Positions 1 to 11,309 are shown, numbered from the stretch's first letter. The stretch is DNA of 64,000 nucleotides from Nicotiana tabacum (GCF_000715075.1 NC_134082.1:142774948-142838947), one strand, 5' to 3'. The notes: a model not told the origin generated them from the letters alone. A program made the numbers and translations.

Positions 1-97
1 GCAGTATTTACACCTTCTGCCCAGAAGCTATGGGGCAGTTTACTAGAAGGAAGCATAGTCCTAGCCATTTCTTCTAATGTCCTATTCTTTCTTTCAA

Positions 98-915
98 CTA
101 CTCCATTTTGTTGTGGAGTCCTAGGAACAAAAAATTATGATTTATGTCATGCTCATCACAAAATAAAGATAACTTAGCATTCTCAAATTCAGTACCATAA
201 TTCCTTCTGGGTTTTCTAACAAAAAAAGTGAACATGTCAAATGCTTCATTTTTAGATGTTAAAAATAGTATCCAAGTAACCCTAGAGTAATCATCAACAA
301 GCACCATAACATGTCTCTTACCACCTCTGCTCAATGTTCTCATTGGCCCAGTAAGATCCATATGGACCAGTTCCATCGTCCTGGTGATGCTTACCATTTT
401 CTTGTTTTGAAAGATGATCTTACATATCCTTCTTGCACAGTCCTCACAAATTTTATCTTCCTTGAACTTGATGTAAGACAGTCCTATCACCAAGTCCTTG
501 GTGACTAGTTTGTTGAGTTGGCTTAGACTGGCATGTCTAAGTCTTTTGTGCCAAAAGATGGGATCATTATCCAACACGCTTAAGCAAGTGAGTTCATTAT
601 CTGAAAGTGTGGACAGATCCACAACAATATGTTGTTCTTTCTTTTTCCCTGCAAAACTATATTGTCAGTTGTAAGATTAATCACAAAGCATTTTGTAGAG
701 GTGAATGCTATCATGTTACTTCTATCACACAATTTTGATACACTTATTAGACTGTACCTCAGTCCATTTATCAAGTAGACATTCTCAATAGAGTGAGAAT
801 CAGTCTTACCTACCTTTCCAACCCCAATGATCTTACCTTTCTTCCAATTTCTAAAGAAGACATTACCTCCTTTAAGGTCCTCAAATGAAAGAAATTGGTT
901 CTTGCTTCCTGTCAT
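98..915 (-). pseudogene. copia integrase and GAG-pre-integrase remnant
   Basis: Two overlapping minus-strand reading frames together show a copia pol start. The upstream part (580-915) resembles the protease-to-integrase linker. The downstream part (98-622) has a GAG-pre-integrase zinc motif with 'FWHKRLRHAS' and 'CEDC', followed by the integrase core opening 'ELVHMDLTGPM' with the first catalytic Asp, and 'VLVDDYSRVTWI'. The pieces are in different frames, so at least one frameshift separates them. The second catalytic Asp is probably in the degraded part near 200. The Glu of the DDE triad should lie beyond the left edge or in decayed sequence. Family assignment is firm; activity is excluded by the breaks. 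Confidence 0.8.
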
Positions 916-1068
916 ATGCTTTCAGTAGCTACTATCCATGTACCATATTTAGCTACTCCCCTTCACTTGAACCTGCAAAAGGAATTTTGGGGTTAGTCTT
1001 AGGAATCCAAACTAGTTTGGGTCCCTTTCTATATGCAAAAGGATGAATCAAATTCTTTTTGGCCCAAC

Positions 1069-2830
1069 TTAGTAGCATATTCTTCCCTTGAACAAATTCT
1101 TTGTTCTTTTGACTTGTCTTTTCTTTTGCAGTACATTCACTTTTATAGTGACCAATTTTACCACAGTGTGTGCAAATTTTGTTCTCAACAAGTGTGAGGT
1201 ACTTGCTTTTGGGATCCCACTTAGGTGCAGGGTTCCCAAAGTCAAGCTCTCTTCTGTTGCTACTATGGTATTCTTATAGCCATGAAAGTGCATCGGAGGA
1301 CCTGTTCCATTTACAAGTTTTGTCTAGTTTATGTTTGACCTTGCTTAGATTCGCCTTTAGGATTCTTACCTGCTTATCTCTTTTATACTACTCATCTTTT
1401 ATTTTTCTTACATGTTTTCTAGAGTGAGTTGTGTGTGATCAGCTGTCTTTTTACCTGTTCCTAATTTCAGTTTTAGATTTCCAGATCTAAGTTCTAGGAC
1501 AGTTGTGTCAAGTTCATGAACCTGGTTCTTTAACACAGTATTTTCACTTACATTTTCACTAGTCCTAAGTTTTAGGTTTATGCACTTAGCTTTTAAAACC
1601 ACACATTCTTTTGACAGTAGTTCCTTTTCATTATTTACATCCTCATATTCATCAATTAGCTCTAGTAGCAACTCAGATAACCTTTCTTTAGACAAAAATT
1701 TAATCTTGACTTTGAGATGAAAGACATTTACCTTAGTTTTTTCATCAAATTCTTCAATAACCATAAGTACTCGTTCATCATCATTATCATCTGAGCTTTC
1801 TCCTCAAGCAGCGACCATAGCCTTGGTTGATCCTTTGTTGTTTCTTTGCTTGGGTTGAACCTGTTCCTTCTTGCTATTACTTCGTTTAGATCTTTCCTTG
1901 TTCTATTCAATTTCCCACAAAGGAGAGTTCTTGATGTGGTGATAAGTCTTTCCACACTTGTAGAAGCCATCATTTATTTGCTTCTCATGAGCTTTTGATT
2001 TGCTGTAGCTTCCACTTCTTGAACAACCCTTTCCTCTCCTCAGGTACTTCTTGAAGTCTTTGGTGATCATAGCCATTTCAACATCTTCCAGATCAGAACC
2101 TTCAGTGATTCTGAGTGCCAAGCTCCTTTCTTTCTTAGTACATCAATCTTCATAGTTTTTCTCCTAAGCTCATATATAGTAAGATTTCCAATCAATTCAT
2201 CCAATGGGAGAGTAGCAATATTCTTTAATTCCTGGATGGCAGTGATTTTGCTCTCCAAGTGATAGGCAAAACCCTAGTCAGTATCTTCTCAACTCTTTCT
2301 TCTTCAGAAACAATTCTTCCAAGAGATTTTAGCTCATTTGTCAATGTTGTGAACCTTGTGTATATTTTTTGAATGGTTTCTCCTTCCTTCATAGCAAAGT
2401 TCTCATACTGAGAGTACAGTAGAGTTCCTCTGGATCTCTTCACCTAAGGTGTTCCTTCATGAGCCACTTGCAGTGTATCCCAAATTTGCTAAGCAATGGC
2501 ACAGCCTTGGATTCTGTTGTACTTATCTGGACCAAGTCCATAAACAAGTCATTTCTTAGATTTAGCATTCTTCTCCCACTTCTTCATGTCCTCGGAGGTG
2601 CAATCCCTCTTGTGTTTAGCACATCTACTCCTTCAACATTTTTCTTCAAGGTTGTCAGTGGACCATCGGTGACAATATCTTATAGTTCATAGTCCACTCC
2701 TATAATGTGATCTCTCATCCTGTTTTCCCACCAAGAGTAGTACTGGCCATTAAAGAGTGGTGGCCTAGCAGTGGATTGCCCTTCCCAGTTTCCAAGTGGT
2801 GCACTCATGTTGATCATCTCCTAAGGTGTA
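1069..2830 (-). pseudogene. copia gag remnant
   Basis: A chain of short minus-strand frames (2225-2443, 2067-2258, 1903-2121, 1728-1973, 1408-1764, 1069-1293) reads as one decayed copia Gag. 'YENFAMKEGETIQKIYTRFTT' style residues at 2225-2443 and 'GNLTIYELR' at 2067-2258 match the UBN2/gag_2 type. A zinc knuckle is half visible as 'FYKCGKTYHHIKNSP', with the first Cys and the last Cys lost. The segment 1408-1764 is rich in Leu, Lys and Glu and looks like a coiled coil. Each frame is interrupted by stops, so no Gag could be made. Boundaries are approximate. Confidence 0.65.
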
Positions 2831-2850
2831 AGCCTTTTCAAGGATAACCT

Positions 2851-2862
2851 GCTCTGATACCA
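2851..2862 (-). other. Primer-binding site of the left copia element
   Basis: 'gctctgatacca' is the reverse complement of TGGTATCAGAGC, the site complementary to the 3' end of initiator methionine tRNA used by most plant copia elements. It sits two bases from the LTR edge, which fixes the orientation as minus. Confidence 0.9.
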
Positions 2863-2864
2863 AT

Positions 2865-3784
2865 TGATATTTTTATACTTCAATATCGCACAAGAGGAGG
2901 GTGATTTGTGTGTTGTCCAATGTTTTGCATGCATAGATTATAGAATGATTTAGTTCTTCTATGTGTTCCTTATACTACTGTTGCGGAAAAATAAATGCAA
3001 AAATTAAAGAACACAAGTATTTTTTACGTGGAAAACACCTAGCTCAAAAGGTGAAAAAAATGACCTACTACTCAGTAGGATTTTTCCCAATACTTCACTA
3101 AATCACTAAGCCAAAACAACATTTACAAAACTCTTTGTAAACCTAAGGATTACCTCTAATCCCTTTGTGGCAATCAGCCTCTAGTTGTTACGACAACTTC
3201 ATGTTAACTCTAACTTGAATACAACACTCAAAGAACCTAATACAATTGCTTCTAGATAAAGCTGAAATGTACAATTTGAAACACCTACTACAATGAAATT
3301 AGAATAAAAGACAGACACTCGGAACTGGTTCTTCTATCTGGTTCATGTAGCTTCAGGTTCGCACACTTGAATCACACAAGAATTGTGTCTTGCTATTTTT
3401 CTCAACTCACATTTAACTTCAGTGTTTGTGCGTACCTGTAAAATGAGATCATCCTCAAATATATAGAGTTAGTAGAATAAGAAATTACTAAATGCTATAC
3501 TCTTCCTTGGTGGAAGCGTTCTAGTTATCTTCAACTTCTAACTCCTCCCTTATCTAGAATAGAGTTCTCTCGAGTAAGGAGTCTTTCTCCTTATCAATTA
3601 TGCAATCTTTTCGTTCAGAAGGTATCAGATATAATCACTTAAGCTTATCTCCTTCACGTGCATATCTTGTGCCCGAATTCTGCCTTTGTCTTTGTATACT
3701 GTGTATGAACCTGGTTCATGCTTGAGTTCCTTTATCAATCATCAAAACAAACTTCACTTGGAACAACAATATTTTTTGACAACA
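2865..3784 (-). repeat. 5' LTR of the left copia element
   Basis: The LTR begins with TG right after the primer-binding site and ends near 'gacaaca'. It is about 0.9 kb with no coding sequence. The partner LTR is outside the window, so the distal boundary is inferred from the CA dinucleotide and from where aquaporin intron-like sequence resumes. Two alternative ends, 3768 and 3784, cannot be separated here. Confidence 0.7.
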
Positions 3785-3949
3785 AAAAAAGAATATTTAA
3801 AGTCTCTGTCGGAGATAAACTCCACCTAAACAAAAGATTATAGTCTCTGTGGACTGCAGCGAGTAACAAATGCATGTCTAAATCATAAATTAAAGATCAA
3901 GAGTTTAGTGTTATATGATTTTGCTATTCGTTACCTTCTTTCTCCACAG

Positions 3950-5214
3950 GTATTAGCACCACTGCCAATTGGTTTCGCGGTGTTTATGGTTCATTTGGCC
4001 ACCATTCCCATCACTGGAACTGGGATCAATCCTGCTAGGAGTTTTGGAGCTGCTGTCATTTACAACGATACCACAGCTTGGAATGACCATGTAAGTGTTT
4101 ATACTATACTTACGATAGTTCTAATTTAAAAGGTCTTTTAAAGTTCAATAGAGCTAATTAGGCATCATTTGTTTGCATTTAATGGAGGTCTGAATCTTAA
4201 TTATTCAGATCTCAGATATTAAGCGCGTTTATTTTAAAGTCTGAATCTTAATTATTCAGATCTTAATCATTAAGTGTGTTTGTTTTTTTACTTCACAACT
4301 ACTTAATGGGTCTGAATAGGTCTGTATGATTAAGATCTATAACAGAAACTTAATTTCATTAAGATGTTATCATTCATATTCATTATTAACTACTGACACC
4401 GCCTACCATTATCAACTATCACAATGCCACCACCACCACCATCATCCTCAATCATAGCCGTCACCATTATCGACTATTACTACCCACCACTCCCACCACC
4501 GACATTCTCAACCACAATCAATACTCATCCACCTCAACTACCATAATTAACTACCTCATCACCATCAACAACCATAACCGGCAATATCCATTATTATAAC
4601 CTACTACCACCCACCACCATCTTCCTCAATTACAACTATCACGATCACCCGTCATTATTATCTATCATCACTCACCACCACCATCCTCAATCATAATTGC
4701 CACCACTATCAATCACCACTAGTTACTATCCTGAACCACCACCATCAACCAAAACTACCACTGCCTCTAATCGGCATTCACCCGTTAGCCATCACCACCA
4801 ACAGTAATATTAGATTAATTAGTATTTCATTTAAATTTTATGTTTTTATATTTTCAAATAAAGATAAATTTTTTATATTTAGATGTTAAAAATCAAACAG
4901 CCTTAATCATTCAGTGTTCAGATTTTAATACACAATTTAATATTCAGATGTGTATTCAAATTTAGATGGTTTTATCTTTATACACATCTTAATATTCAGA
5001 TGTGTATTCAGATTCAGACGTCTTAATCTTAAAAAAAAAAAAAAAAAAAAACAAATGAGGCATCTTATAATATTTTCCTTATCTGTTTTCATAGTGGATC
5101 TTCTGGGTTGGACCCTCTCTGGGAGCATTGGCTGCTGCTCTCTATTACCAGCAAGTTCTGCGAGCTCAAGCTGCCAAAACTTTGAGCTCCTTTCACAGCA
5201 ACCCCAGCATTTGA
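3950..5214 (+). CDS. PIP2-type aquaporin, left copy, exons 3 and 4 only
   Basis: Exon 3 (3950-4090, 47 codons) follows a clean 'ttctccacag' acceptor and carries the second pore half-helix '[11 protein letters not shown]', with the pore His in 'FMVHLAT'. Exon 4 (5095-5214) encodes '[20 protein letters not shown]', the tail '[11 protein letters not shown]' and a TGA stop. Splice phases match the complete copy at 26991-29557. The C-terminal Ser before Asn-Pro, a known PIP2 phosphosite, is kept here, unlike in the right copy. Exons 1 and 2 are not visible: a copia element occupies the upstream side. The copy is either a gene with a huge intron 2 or a 3' fragment; the sequence in hand cannot decide. 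Intron 3 is 1,004 bp against 106 bp in the other copy because of a transposon. Confidence 0.8.
4166..5057. mobile_element. Non-autonomous DNA transposon in aquaporin intron 3
   Basis: The two ends are perfect 9-bp inverted repeats, 'catttgttt' at the left and 'aaacaaatg' at the right, flanked by the direct repeat 'aggcat' (4160-4165 and 5058-5063). The right aquaporin copy lacks the insert: there the flanks 'ctaattag' and 'cataatatt' are almost contiguous. Both ends hold repeated 'attcagat' type motifs, a subterminal pattern often seen in hAT-like MITEs. No transposase is encoded. The 6-bp duplication does not fit a standard superfamily length, so the family is left open; an 8-bp site with two lost bases is possible. 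Confidence 0.7.
4384..4800. repeat. CAC/ATC-rich low-complexity tract
   Basis: An imperfect trinucleotide-like tract of CCA, CAC and ATC triplets ('ccaccaccaccaccatcatc') forms the centre of the transposon in aquaporin intron 3. It is open in several frames only because of composition. No coding meaning is inferred. Confidence 0.75.
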
Positions 5215-6180
5215 ACAGCTAGTCTCTCATCATTAATAATATAATGTTGTATCTACCCATCATTAGGGTAGCACTTAATTCACAAGTGTTAATCATCTTA
5301 ATTAAGAAGTAATAATCATCTTTGTTGGGCCTCGATTTACTTCTGCTTTCTGATCTCAATTTCTGTGGCTTATAAAAGTTCAAGCATTATTTGGTTGTAT
5401 TAGTGCTAAAGAGCGAAGTTCTTGTTGTGATCAGCAATCAAGCACCAACATTAGAAATCCAATTTTATCTGTTTAGACAGCAAATAATAAAAATTCAGAA
5501 ACAACAGAGCTTAGTAATTTATAATTTAAAGGTACAGCTCTTTTCGATTAATTGACGGTAGACAAGATAATAATGTTGTCAATACATAAACGAATTATAG
5601 GGTTACTGATTATTGAACTTCCAGTGGGCAGTACCTTGATTTGAACTAGCAAAAGATGGTCCAATTTGTTCGGGTGGACTCACTGAGATGGTCCAACATT
5701 GAGTTGGCCTTTTTTGTAAGATTTATTGTTTCATTGAAAAGGCTTGTTTTTACTCACAACGTAACGTACACATTTAAGAATATTCCTCTCCGCTAACAGC
5801 CGTCCAATGTGCTGGAAAAAAGATCTAACAAATTTATTGTCATGATTTATGAACAATTTATATTAAGTTATGATACAATTTGTATTACAGTTTCGTGACT
5901 CGTGACAAGACAAATTTTATTTCGTAATATTTGAGTTATTTTAAAGAATAATTTTCAGGTACCATAACATATTATTTCACTCGATCTTTTTCTCAAGAGG
6001 TACCATGAATGAAATGACACACTAACTTCTGATGGTCCATTGCCAGGATGTATAAACAAATTGTACAAAAGTCTTAGCATAATTTGTATAGAATTTCTAA
6101 TGATTCACTAGGACTCGTGACAAGGTCCATTCATTAGAACTTCTAGTGATTAGTCCGGATTCAGGACAAATTTGTTCCCA

Positions 6181-6642
6181 AATTATGATATTTTTATACC
6201 AAACTCATGAAGATCCATTGTGACTCGTGCATACAAGACAAACTTTCTCATCCATCAGAACTTCAATAATTTTTATACCAAATTATTTAAATTAATTTGG
6301 GTTATGGGTCAAATCACATTTAAGGGAGAAATGGATCTAAAGTGGGTATGGTTCATTTAAGTTGACGTGGCATTTATTTTTGGATTTTTCTCATAAATTT
6401 TATTACATCTTATATTTATGGTAAATGTTTGAGTCAAAATAACTTTTAAGTGACAATGACAAAGTTTAGTTACTTTTAAGTGATAAAAAATAGTTGACTG
6501 ACTTTAGTAAAATTGTAAGGTAGTTGAAGACCTTCCGTGAAATTAACCCGCAAATTATTAGAAGTTCTGATGAATGAGAAGTTTGTCTTGCATGCACGAC
6601 TCGCGATGGATCTTCATGACTTTAGTATAAAAATGTAATAAT
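6181..6642. repeat. Long inverted repeat (arms about 92 bp)
   Basis: The left arm 6181-6274 is the near-perfect reverse complement of 6552-6642. Shared blocks include 'tcatgaagatccat' with 'atggatcttcatga' and 'caagacaaac' with 'gtttgtcttg'. The 277-bp spacer is unrelated AT-rich sequence. It could form a foldback or be the remains of a foldback transposon; no target duplication was found. Confidence 0.75.
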
Positions 6643-7041
6643 CCTGTGACCATGTTTTAATGCGCAACCTTTTTTTTTTTTTTTTTTGCTAACTTATGTA
6701 AACGGAATCAAAAAATTAAATAATGATAGGAAAATATCCTATATGAGGATATCACTCCCTTTCAACATACAATGCTTTGGGGCCACGGTACAATAATTTC
6801 CTTTGTCAAGCTGGCTGAAAGAGGTCTTGTCTTCAAGCCTATTTTTTGCTATAGTAAGCCATCTTTTTATAGTAAAACTTTTGGTGTCTACAAGATTTGT
6901 AAGTTGGAGTTCATTCGAAGTAAAATTCGAACAATGAATCAGCCTTTGTTTTTGTTTTTTGAAAAAAAAGAAAAACTGATACAGGAAAAAAATAATATTG
7001 GACTTTGCAAAGAATTAAAGTATAACAACTTTCTCAATTGT

Positions 7042-7074
7042 GTGTGTATATATATATACATACACACACAATTT
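7042..7074. repeat. Palindromic TG/TA/CA microsatellite
   Basis: A GT run, a TA run and then an AC run ('gtgtgtgtatatatatatac' onward) make a self-complementary simple repeat of about 33 bp. It is a likely mutation hotspot and cruciform-prone site with no coding role. Confidence 0.8.
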
Positions 7075-8163
7075 TCTCAATTGCTGCAAACTTGCAGACC
7101 CAAAGTCTATATTTTTCCCAAAAAAATTATAGTAATAATACACACTATCTTGAAGATTTTATGTCTTCTGAAATATTGCTTCTTCTTTTTTGTAACAAAT
7201 AAGTAACTGTTATAAGATTGAACAATATGTGTTTTACTTTTAGGTGAAGAGTATGTTGGAAGTGCGCAACTTACGTTATTATAACCTTCTCCTGTAAATC
7301 AAAATCTTGTTTGAATATTGAATATATACAAGCTCTTGTATTAAAAGTGTACTCAACCAACATAAGACATTCTTCATGATTGAGGTGATAGCAATTTTAC
7401 TTTTATTTTACTTTTTGCAAGTATGCAAAAACAAGCATGATAAAGACATTTTAATAAAGTTACGCTCAGGATAACACCTCAAATTTTACAAAGCTAGTTA
7501 TCGGTATTAGTTTTAGGGGGTGAAACTTTTAAATGAGTCTTATGAAAAGAACCAGATAACTATTATTTGGAGTAGAAGGAGATCAGTACATATTCTATCA
7601 GACACATCCTATGCAAAGTAATTCAAATAGTTGTGCACCCTTACGTGTTCTTCTGAGAAATTAATTAAAAATTAACCGAACGATCGATAGAGAAATCGAG
7701 ATAATTATAAGAACGATTTAAAAATTTTGATTTTAATTATACACAATAAAGTAACAATAGATAAAATACGAATTTCTTAAAATAGTCAGTTGTACCGAAT
7801 TATTGACACCCCTAACAATCGCTAATGAATATATGAGGGATGCCAACTGAAAAGTCTTTATCGCAGCGACAGATAAATTTTGGAGAAAAGAATCGGACTG
7901 GTTCGCGGAGGGGGGGGGGAGGGGCGGTTGTGGAGTTGGTCCACAAAAGTCTTTTTCAATGGGGTGTACAACTATATATTATATTTTCCAAATGAAAATA
8001 ATTTGGGAGGGGGAGCTGGAGTACTCATATTTTTTATAACTCTTCTAGAAATTTCACAGACACTTCTTGATTTTCAGATTTAGTAGTCATATGTACATTG
8101 TATATTGTACAATTACACCTGTAACGGCCTTGTGTACTTTTGTAGCTTTAAATTCTATTCTGT

Positions 8164-8175
8164 GTGCATGACTTT
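8164..8175. repeat. LINE target-site duplication, left copy
   Basis: 'gtgcatgacttt' matches 26017-26028 exactly. It abuts the T-run that represents the LINE A-tail, so its last T residues could belong to either. Confidence 0.75.
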
Positions 8176-8588
8176 TTTTTGTTAGAAAGATAATTGCATT
8201 AAACATAAATAAAGTTGCTATAGAGAGGGTAATGATGTTGAGACTAGGTTATAGTTTATGTTTGTTTGATCAATACAGGAACTACAGCTATTAAAACTAG
8301 CACTGTTATCCAGTGTGTTATCACTAGAGGAAGCAGCCAATTGTTGTCGTTTGTCCCATTGTAGTTGATGCGTTCATGTTGTCTTCCTTAGGCGAGTGTC
8401 CCCTGCTCGATCCCTTTGCAAAAAGATATTGACAAAATCCGATGGGTGATCAAAAATGGTTGCAGTTGTAGTAGAGTCCATGCTGCACTCCGCTTTTGCT
8501 AAGCCATCAGCCACCTCGCTCCTCTCTCTGTAGGTGTGTATAATAGTAGGACTATGCAGCTTGTTCAGGAGGTGCCTGCAGTCATGAA

Positions 8589-8891
8589 TTAAGTTAGTAT
8601 AAAGGGGTTGTCTTGTTTTAATATCGTGATTACCTCTGTTGCATCAATATTAATTTCCAGTCGAACTAAATGATATGCGTTTGTCAGTTCTAGTCCGTAG
8701 AATAGAGCATGTAGTTCTGTTTGAACAATGTTGGCACTGCCCAAATTCCCTGCAAAACCTACGATCCAATTGCCATTGGAGTCACGTATTACTCCGCCTA
8801 TTCCTGCTTTCTGAGTTAATGGTACTACCGCCTCATCCGTGTTTAATTTATAGTAGTTTTGTTTCGGAGGTATCCATTTAATGGGTTGCAT
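8589..8891 (-). pseudogene. LINE RNase H domain
   Basis: A 100-residue open frame matches the RVT_3 type RNase H found at the C-terminus of plant L1 elements. Visible motifs are 'YYKLNTDEAV' (first catalytic Asp), 'AGIGGVIRDSNGNWIVGF', 'TELHALFYGLEL' (catalytic Glu) and 'EINIDATEVI' (second Asp). The residue after the first Asp is Glu where the family usually has Gly. The frame closes soon after the second Asp, so the final part is lost or frameshifted. The enzyme would remove RNA from the RNA-DNA hybrid during target-primed reverse transcription. Confidence 0.85.
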
Positions 8892-9149
8892 TAAAATTTG
8901 TTTTTTATAGTGACCCTTGCAGCGAGATAGGTGAATTTGAGAGCATGATTAGTAATCTGTGTAAGAGTTAAGTGTTGTCGTGTATTATTGAATTTGTTAT
9001 GGTTACGATTCAGCCAAATGTCTCATAAAGTGTATGAGAAGAATGTTTTCCTATTTATGAGGTGAGGCATATTGCTATAATTAGTGTTCATTATTTTAAT
9101 TAGCCATTCTGAGGGTTGTGGGGATTGATTCAAGGGATTGATAATGTTA

Positions 9150-9395
9150 GTTAATCCTAATGTGAAGTAGAAGGGGACACAACTGGAACCTGAGGGGTCA
9201 CAGGAGTCTGGGAGTCTGAAGGCTCTACATCAACTGGACCCTGAGTCTGAACCTCTGGGGGAGCAACAACATCACTAATGCGCGTGATATCAATGTCCTT
9301 CAGCTTCTCCCATGTCCTGTCAGTGTGTGGCATGGTAAGGACATTCACAGCTTTACAGAGGGTTGTGATCAAACAGGGAAATGGAAGCGAAGTGG
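9150..9395 (-). other. Pro/Val/Ser-rich open segment inside the LINE
   Basis: Between the zf-RVT region (ending near 9395) and the resumption of LINE sequence near 9150 there is a stretch whose minus-strand translation is rich in Pro, Val and Ser ('SQTPVTPQVPVVSPSTSH'). It does not look like LINE sequence and is more GC-rich than its surroundings. It may be a small insertion from another repeat, but no clear duplication at its ends was seen. Confidence 0.35.
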
Positions 9396-9947
9396 CGTGC
9401 TGCTTTCATTCCAAATATGAGATACATGTTGACAATGGAGAAAGATATGGTTGATTGTCTCTGGTGCTGTATGGCAAAGTTGGCAGTGGTCGTCGATTGT
9501 GATGCCTATATGATGTAGATAAGATTTTGTTGGTAATTTATTGTGCATGATAAGCCATATGAAGGTTTTTATCTTAGGAGGTATTTGTATTTTTCATATC
9601 CAATTATAAGTAATTTGTGATTCCTGCATTTGTAATTCTTTTTGTAGCAAATGGGAGTACATCGACTGAACAGTAAATGCGTCATTATTCGTAATTCCCC
9701 AGGAGAGGGTATCCATTTTGCTTGTGTATATAGGTACATTAACCCTATTTAATTTTGTTTTAAAATCGTTTGTCACATTAAAAGGAATTTTTGCCCAATT
9801 CCAAGCATTATGTTGCCTGTAATTATTAATATTCATGTTATATGTTCGAAAGATATAGGCCCAGGGAGTAGTGATCTTATAGTGGTATTGGGAGCAATCC
9901 ATGGTTCTGTCCAGAAGTTTATGTTGGAATGTTGCCCTATTTGCCAT
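9395..9947 (-). pseudogene. LINE zf-RVT (zinc-binding reverse transcriptase tail) region
   Basis: The minus-strand frame 9594-9947 reads through 'FTVQSMYSHLL' and continues past a stop at about 9594 into 'IQIPPKIKTFIWLIMHNKLP' and 'CQLCHTAPETINHIFLHC'. This is the C-X2-C...H-X4-C pattern of the zf-RVT domain found downstream of plant LINE reverse transcriptases. The domain is nearly complete but interrupted. It then meets the unrelated Pro-rich segment at 9150-9395. Confidence 0.75.
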
Positions 9948-11309
9948 TTAATGCCAACTTGACATTTTTGCCATCCTAACATAATGTTCTTCCAAATGTG
10001 TGATGAGTTTTTGGTTGCGCATCTATCATTGTATTTATGAATAAGAGTGGAAGCCCATAAAGAATTTGGATAGTGAAAAAGGCGTCCTGCCAAGCTGGCC
10101 AATAGTGCCTCATTTTTTAATTGAAGTCTTTGTATAGCTAAACCTCCTATGTTCTTGGGCATTGTAATTGTTTTCCAATTAACTAAATTAATTTTTTTTT
10201 GTTGTTGTGTACTTCCCCAAAGGAAATTACCCATGTATTGTTCCATTTTTTTAAGAATTGATTGAGGAATTTCAATGTATTGCATTATATGGGTCGATAA
10301 GCTTGATAGGGTTGCTTGATTAGAGTTATTCTCCCCGGGAGAGAAAGAAAATTTGTTTTCCATCCTGCCAATCGAGCCTTGAAGTTATCTAAGAGATATT
10401 GGAAGTCTGATTGTTGAGGACATTTTTGGGACATTGGAATTCCTAAATATTTCCCAAAATGTTGCCCTTCACGCATGTTAAAGCTGGCAAGTATGTTGGA
10501 TTTGGCTTGAGGGTCACAATTATTGGAGAAGAAAATTCTTGATTTATTGAAGTTCAGTGTTTGTCCAGAAATCTTATTAAAGCTGTTGATTGTATCAATG
10601 ATGGTGTTGAAACTCATATCTTGTACTGTAGAGAGTAATATAATTTCATCTGCGAAGAAGAGATGTAATAGTTGTGGTCCATTTTTAGAGAGTTGAATAG
10701 GTTTCCATCGTAGGTAATCTACTGATTGGAATATATTCCTAGATAGGCGTTCTAAGCACATGATAAATATATAGGGTGATAAGGGGTTTCCTTGACGTAT
10801 TCCCCTATTGGGGTGAAAGAAGTGAGTAGGTGATCCGTTTATCAGGATAGATATGGACGATGTTGTCACACGGGACATGATAAGACATATTAGATTTTTT
10901 AGCAAATTGAAATAGTGGAGTGTACTATGGATGAAAGATCATTCGAGCTTATCAAAAGCTTTTTCCAAATCTAATTTTAGCAACATGTGACCTATTCGTC
11001 CTTTTTTCTTCTTTTTTAAGTGTTGAAGTATTTCTTGTACAATATAGCGTTATCTGAGGCCCTTTTTCCCTGTTGAAAATTGGATTGTGTGGGTCCAATT
11101 AATTTTGGTAATAGAGGTTTGAGTCTGTTAACAATAATTTTTGTAATAATTTTGTAAGTTGTGTTACATAAACTTATGGGTCGATATTGAGTGATTGCTA
11201 TAGCGTTTTTTACTTTTGGAATTAAGCACGGATAAGTTTTGTTAATTTTTTCTGGTATCTTGCTTTCCTTGAAAGCATTATGGCAATATTGAATAAGTGA
11301 TTGACTCAC
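9833..11309 (-). pseudogene. LINE reverse transcriptase
   Basis: Three minus-strand frames (11016-11309, 10285-10905, 9833-10363) cover the RT fingers, palm and thumb. Recognisable motifs are 'PCLIPKVKNAIAITQYRPIS' in the fingers, 'LDLEKAFDKLEW' in the gap near 10940, 'GIRQGNPLSPYIFIMCLE', and the catalytic box read as 'LFFADEIILL'. The second Asp of the usual F/Y-A-D-D box is Glu (codon 10645-10647), which would be expected to abolish or strongly reduce polymerisation. Frames shift between segments. The N-terminal part up to 12027 is heavily decayed, and the gypsy element separates it from the endonuclease. Confidence 0.9.

Larger units (their letters stand above)
1..3784 (-). mobile_element. 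Ty1/copia LTR retrotransposon, truncated by the window edge
   Basis: Read on the minus strand, the order is LTR (2865-3784), primer-binding site, gag remnants, GAG-pre-integrase and integrase start, then the window edge. The reverse transcriptase half and the second LTR must lie to the left, outside the window. Coding capacity is broken by many stops and frameshifts, so the copy is dead. It lies directly upstream of aquaporin exon 3 and in the opposite orientation to that gene. The sequence between its LTR and exon 3 resembles intron 2 of the complete aquaporin copy (from 'ggactgcag' onward), so the element probably sits in or replaces intron 2. The outer LTR boundary is known only to within about 15 bp. 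Confidence 0.85.
5215..8163. other. Intergenic region between left aquaporin copy and LINE
   Basis: The first ~350 bases are the 3' flank of the aquaporin, recognisably similar to the flank of the right copy (29558-30130): 'tagtctct.atcattaataat', 'gtatctaccca', 'agaaatccaatt'. The rest is AT-rich with no convincing gene. It holds the long inverted repeat at 6181-6642, a TG/TA/CA palindromic microsatellite near 7042-7074, and a short poly-G tract near 7907. A 144-codon open frame at 6772-7206 looks like chance. Confidence 0.6.

Noticed and set aside
2851..2862. tRNA gene signal from TGGTATCAGAGC-type sequences (also 15038 and 42161)
   Set aside because: They are primer-binding sites next to LTRs; no cloverleaf flanks them.
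6772..7206. 144-codon open frame in the intergenic region
   Set aside because: Biased, AT-driven composition (Lys, Ile, Phe runs), a microsatellite in the middle, no domain and no gene structure around it.
7900..7925. Possible G-quadruplex in a poly-G tract
   Set aside because: A single G run with few separate G blocks; not enough to support a call.
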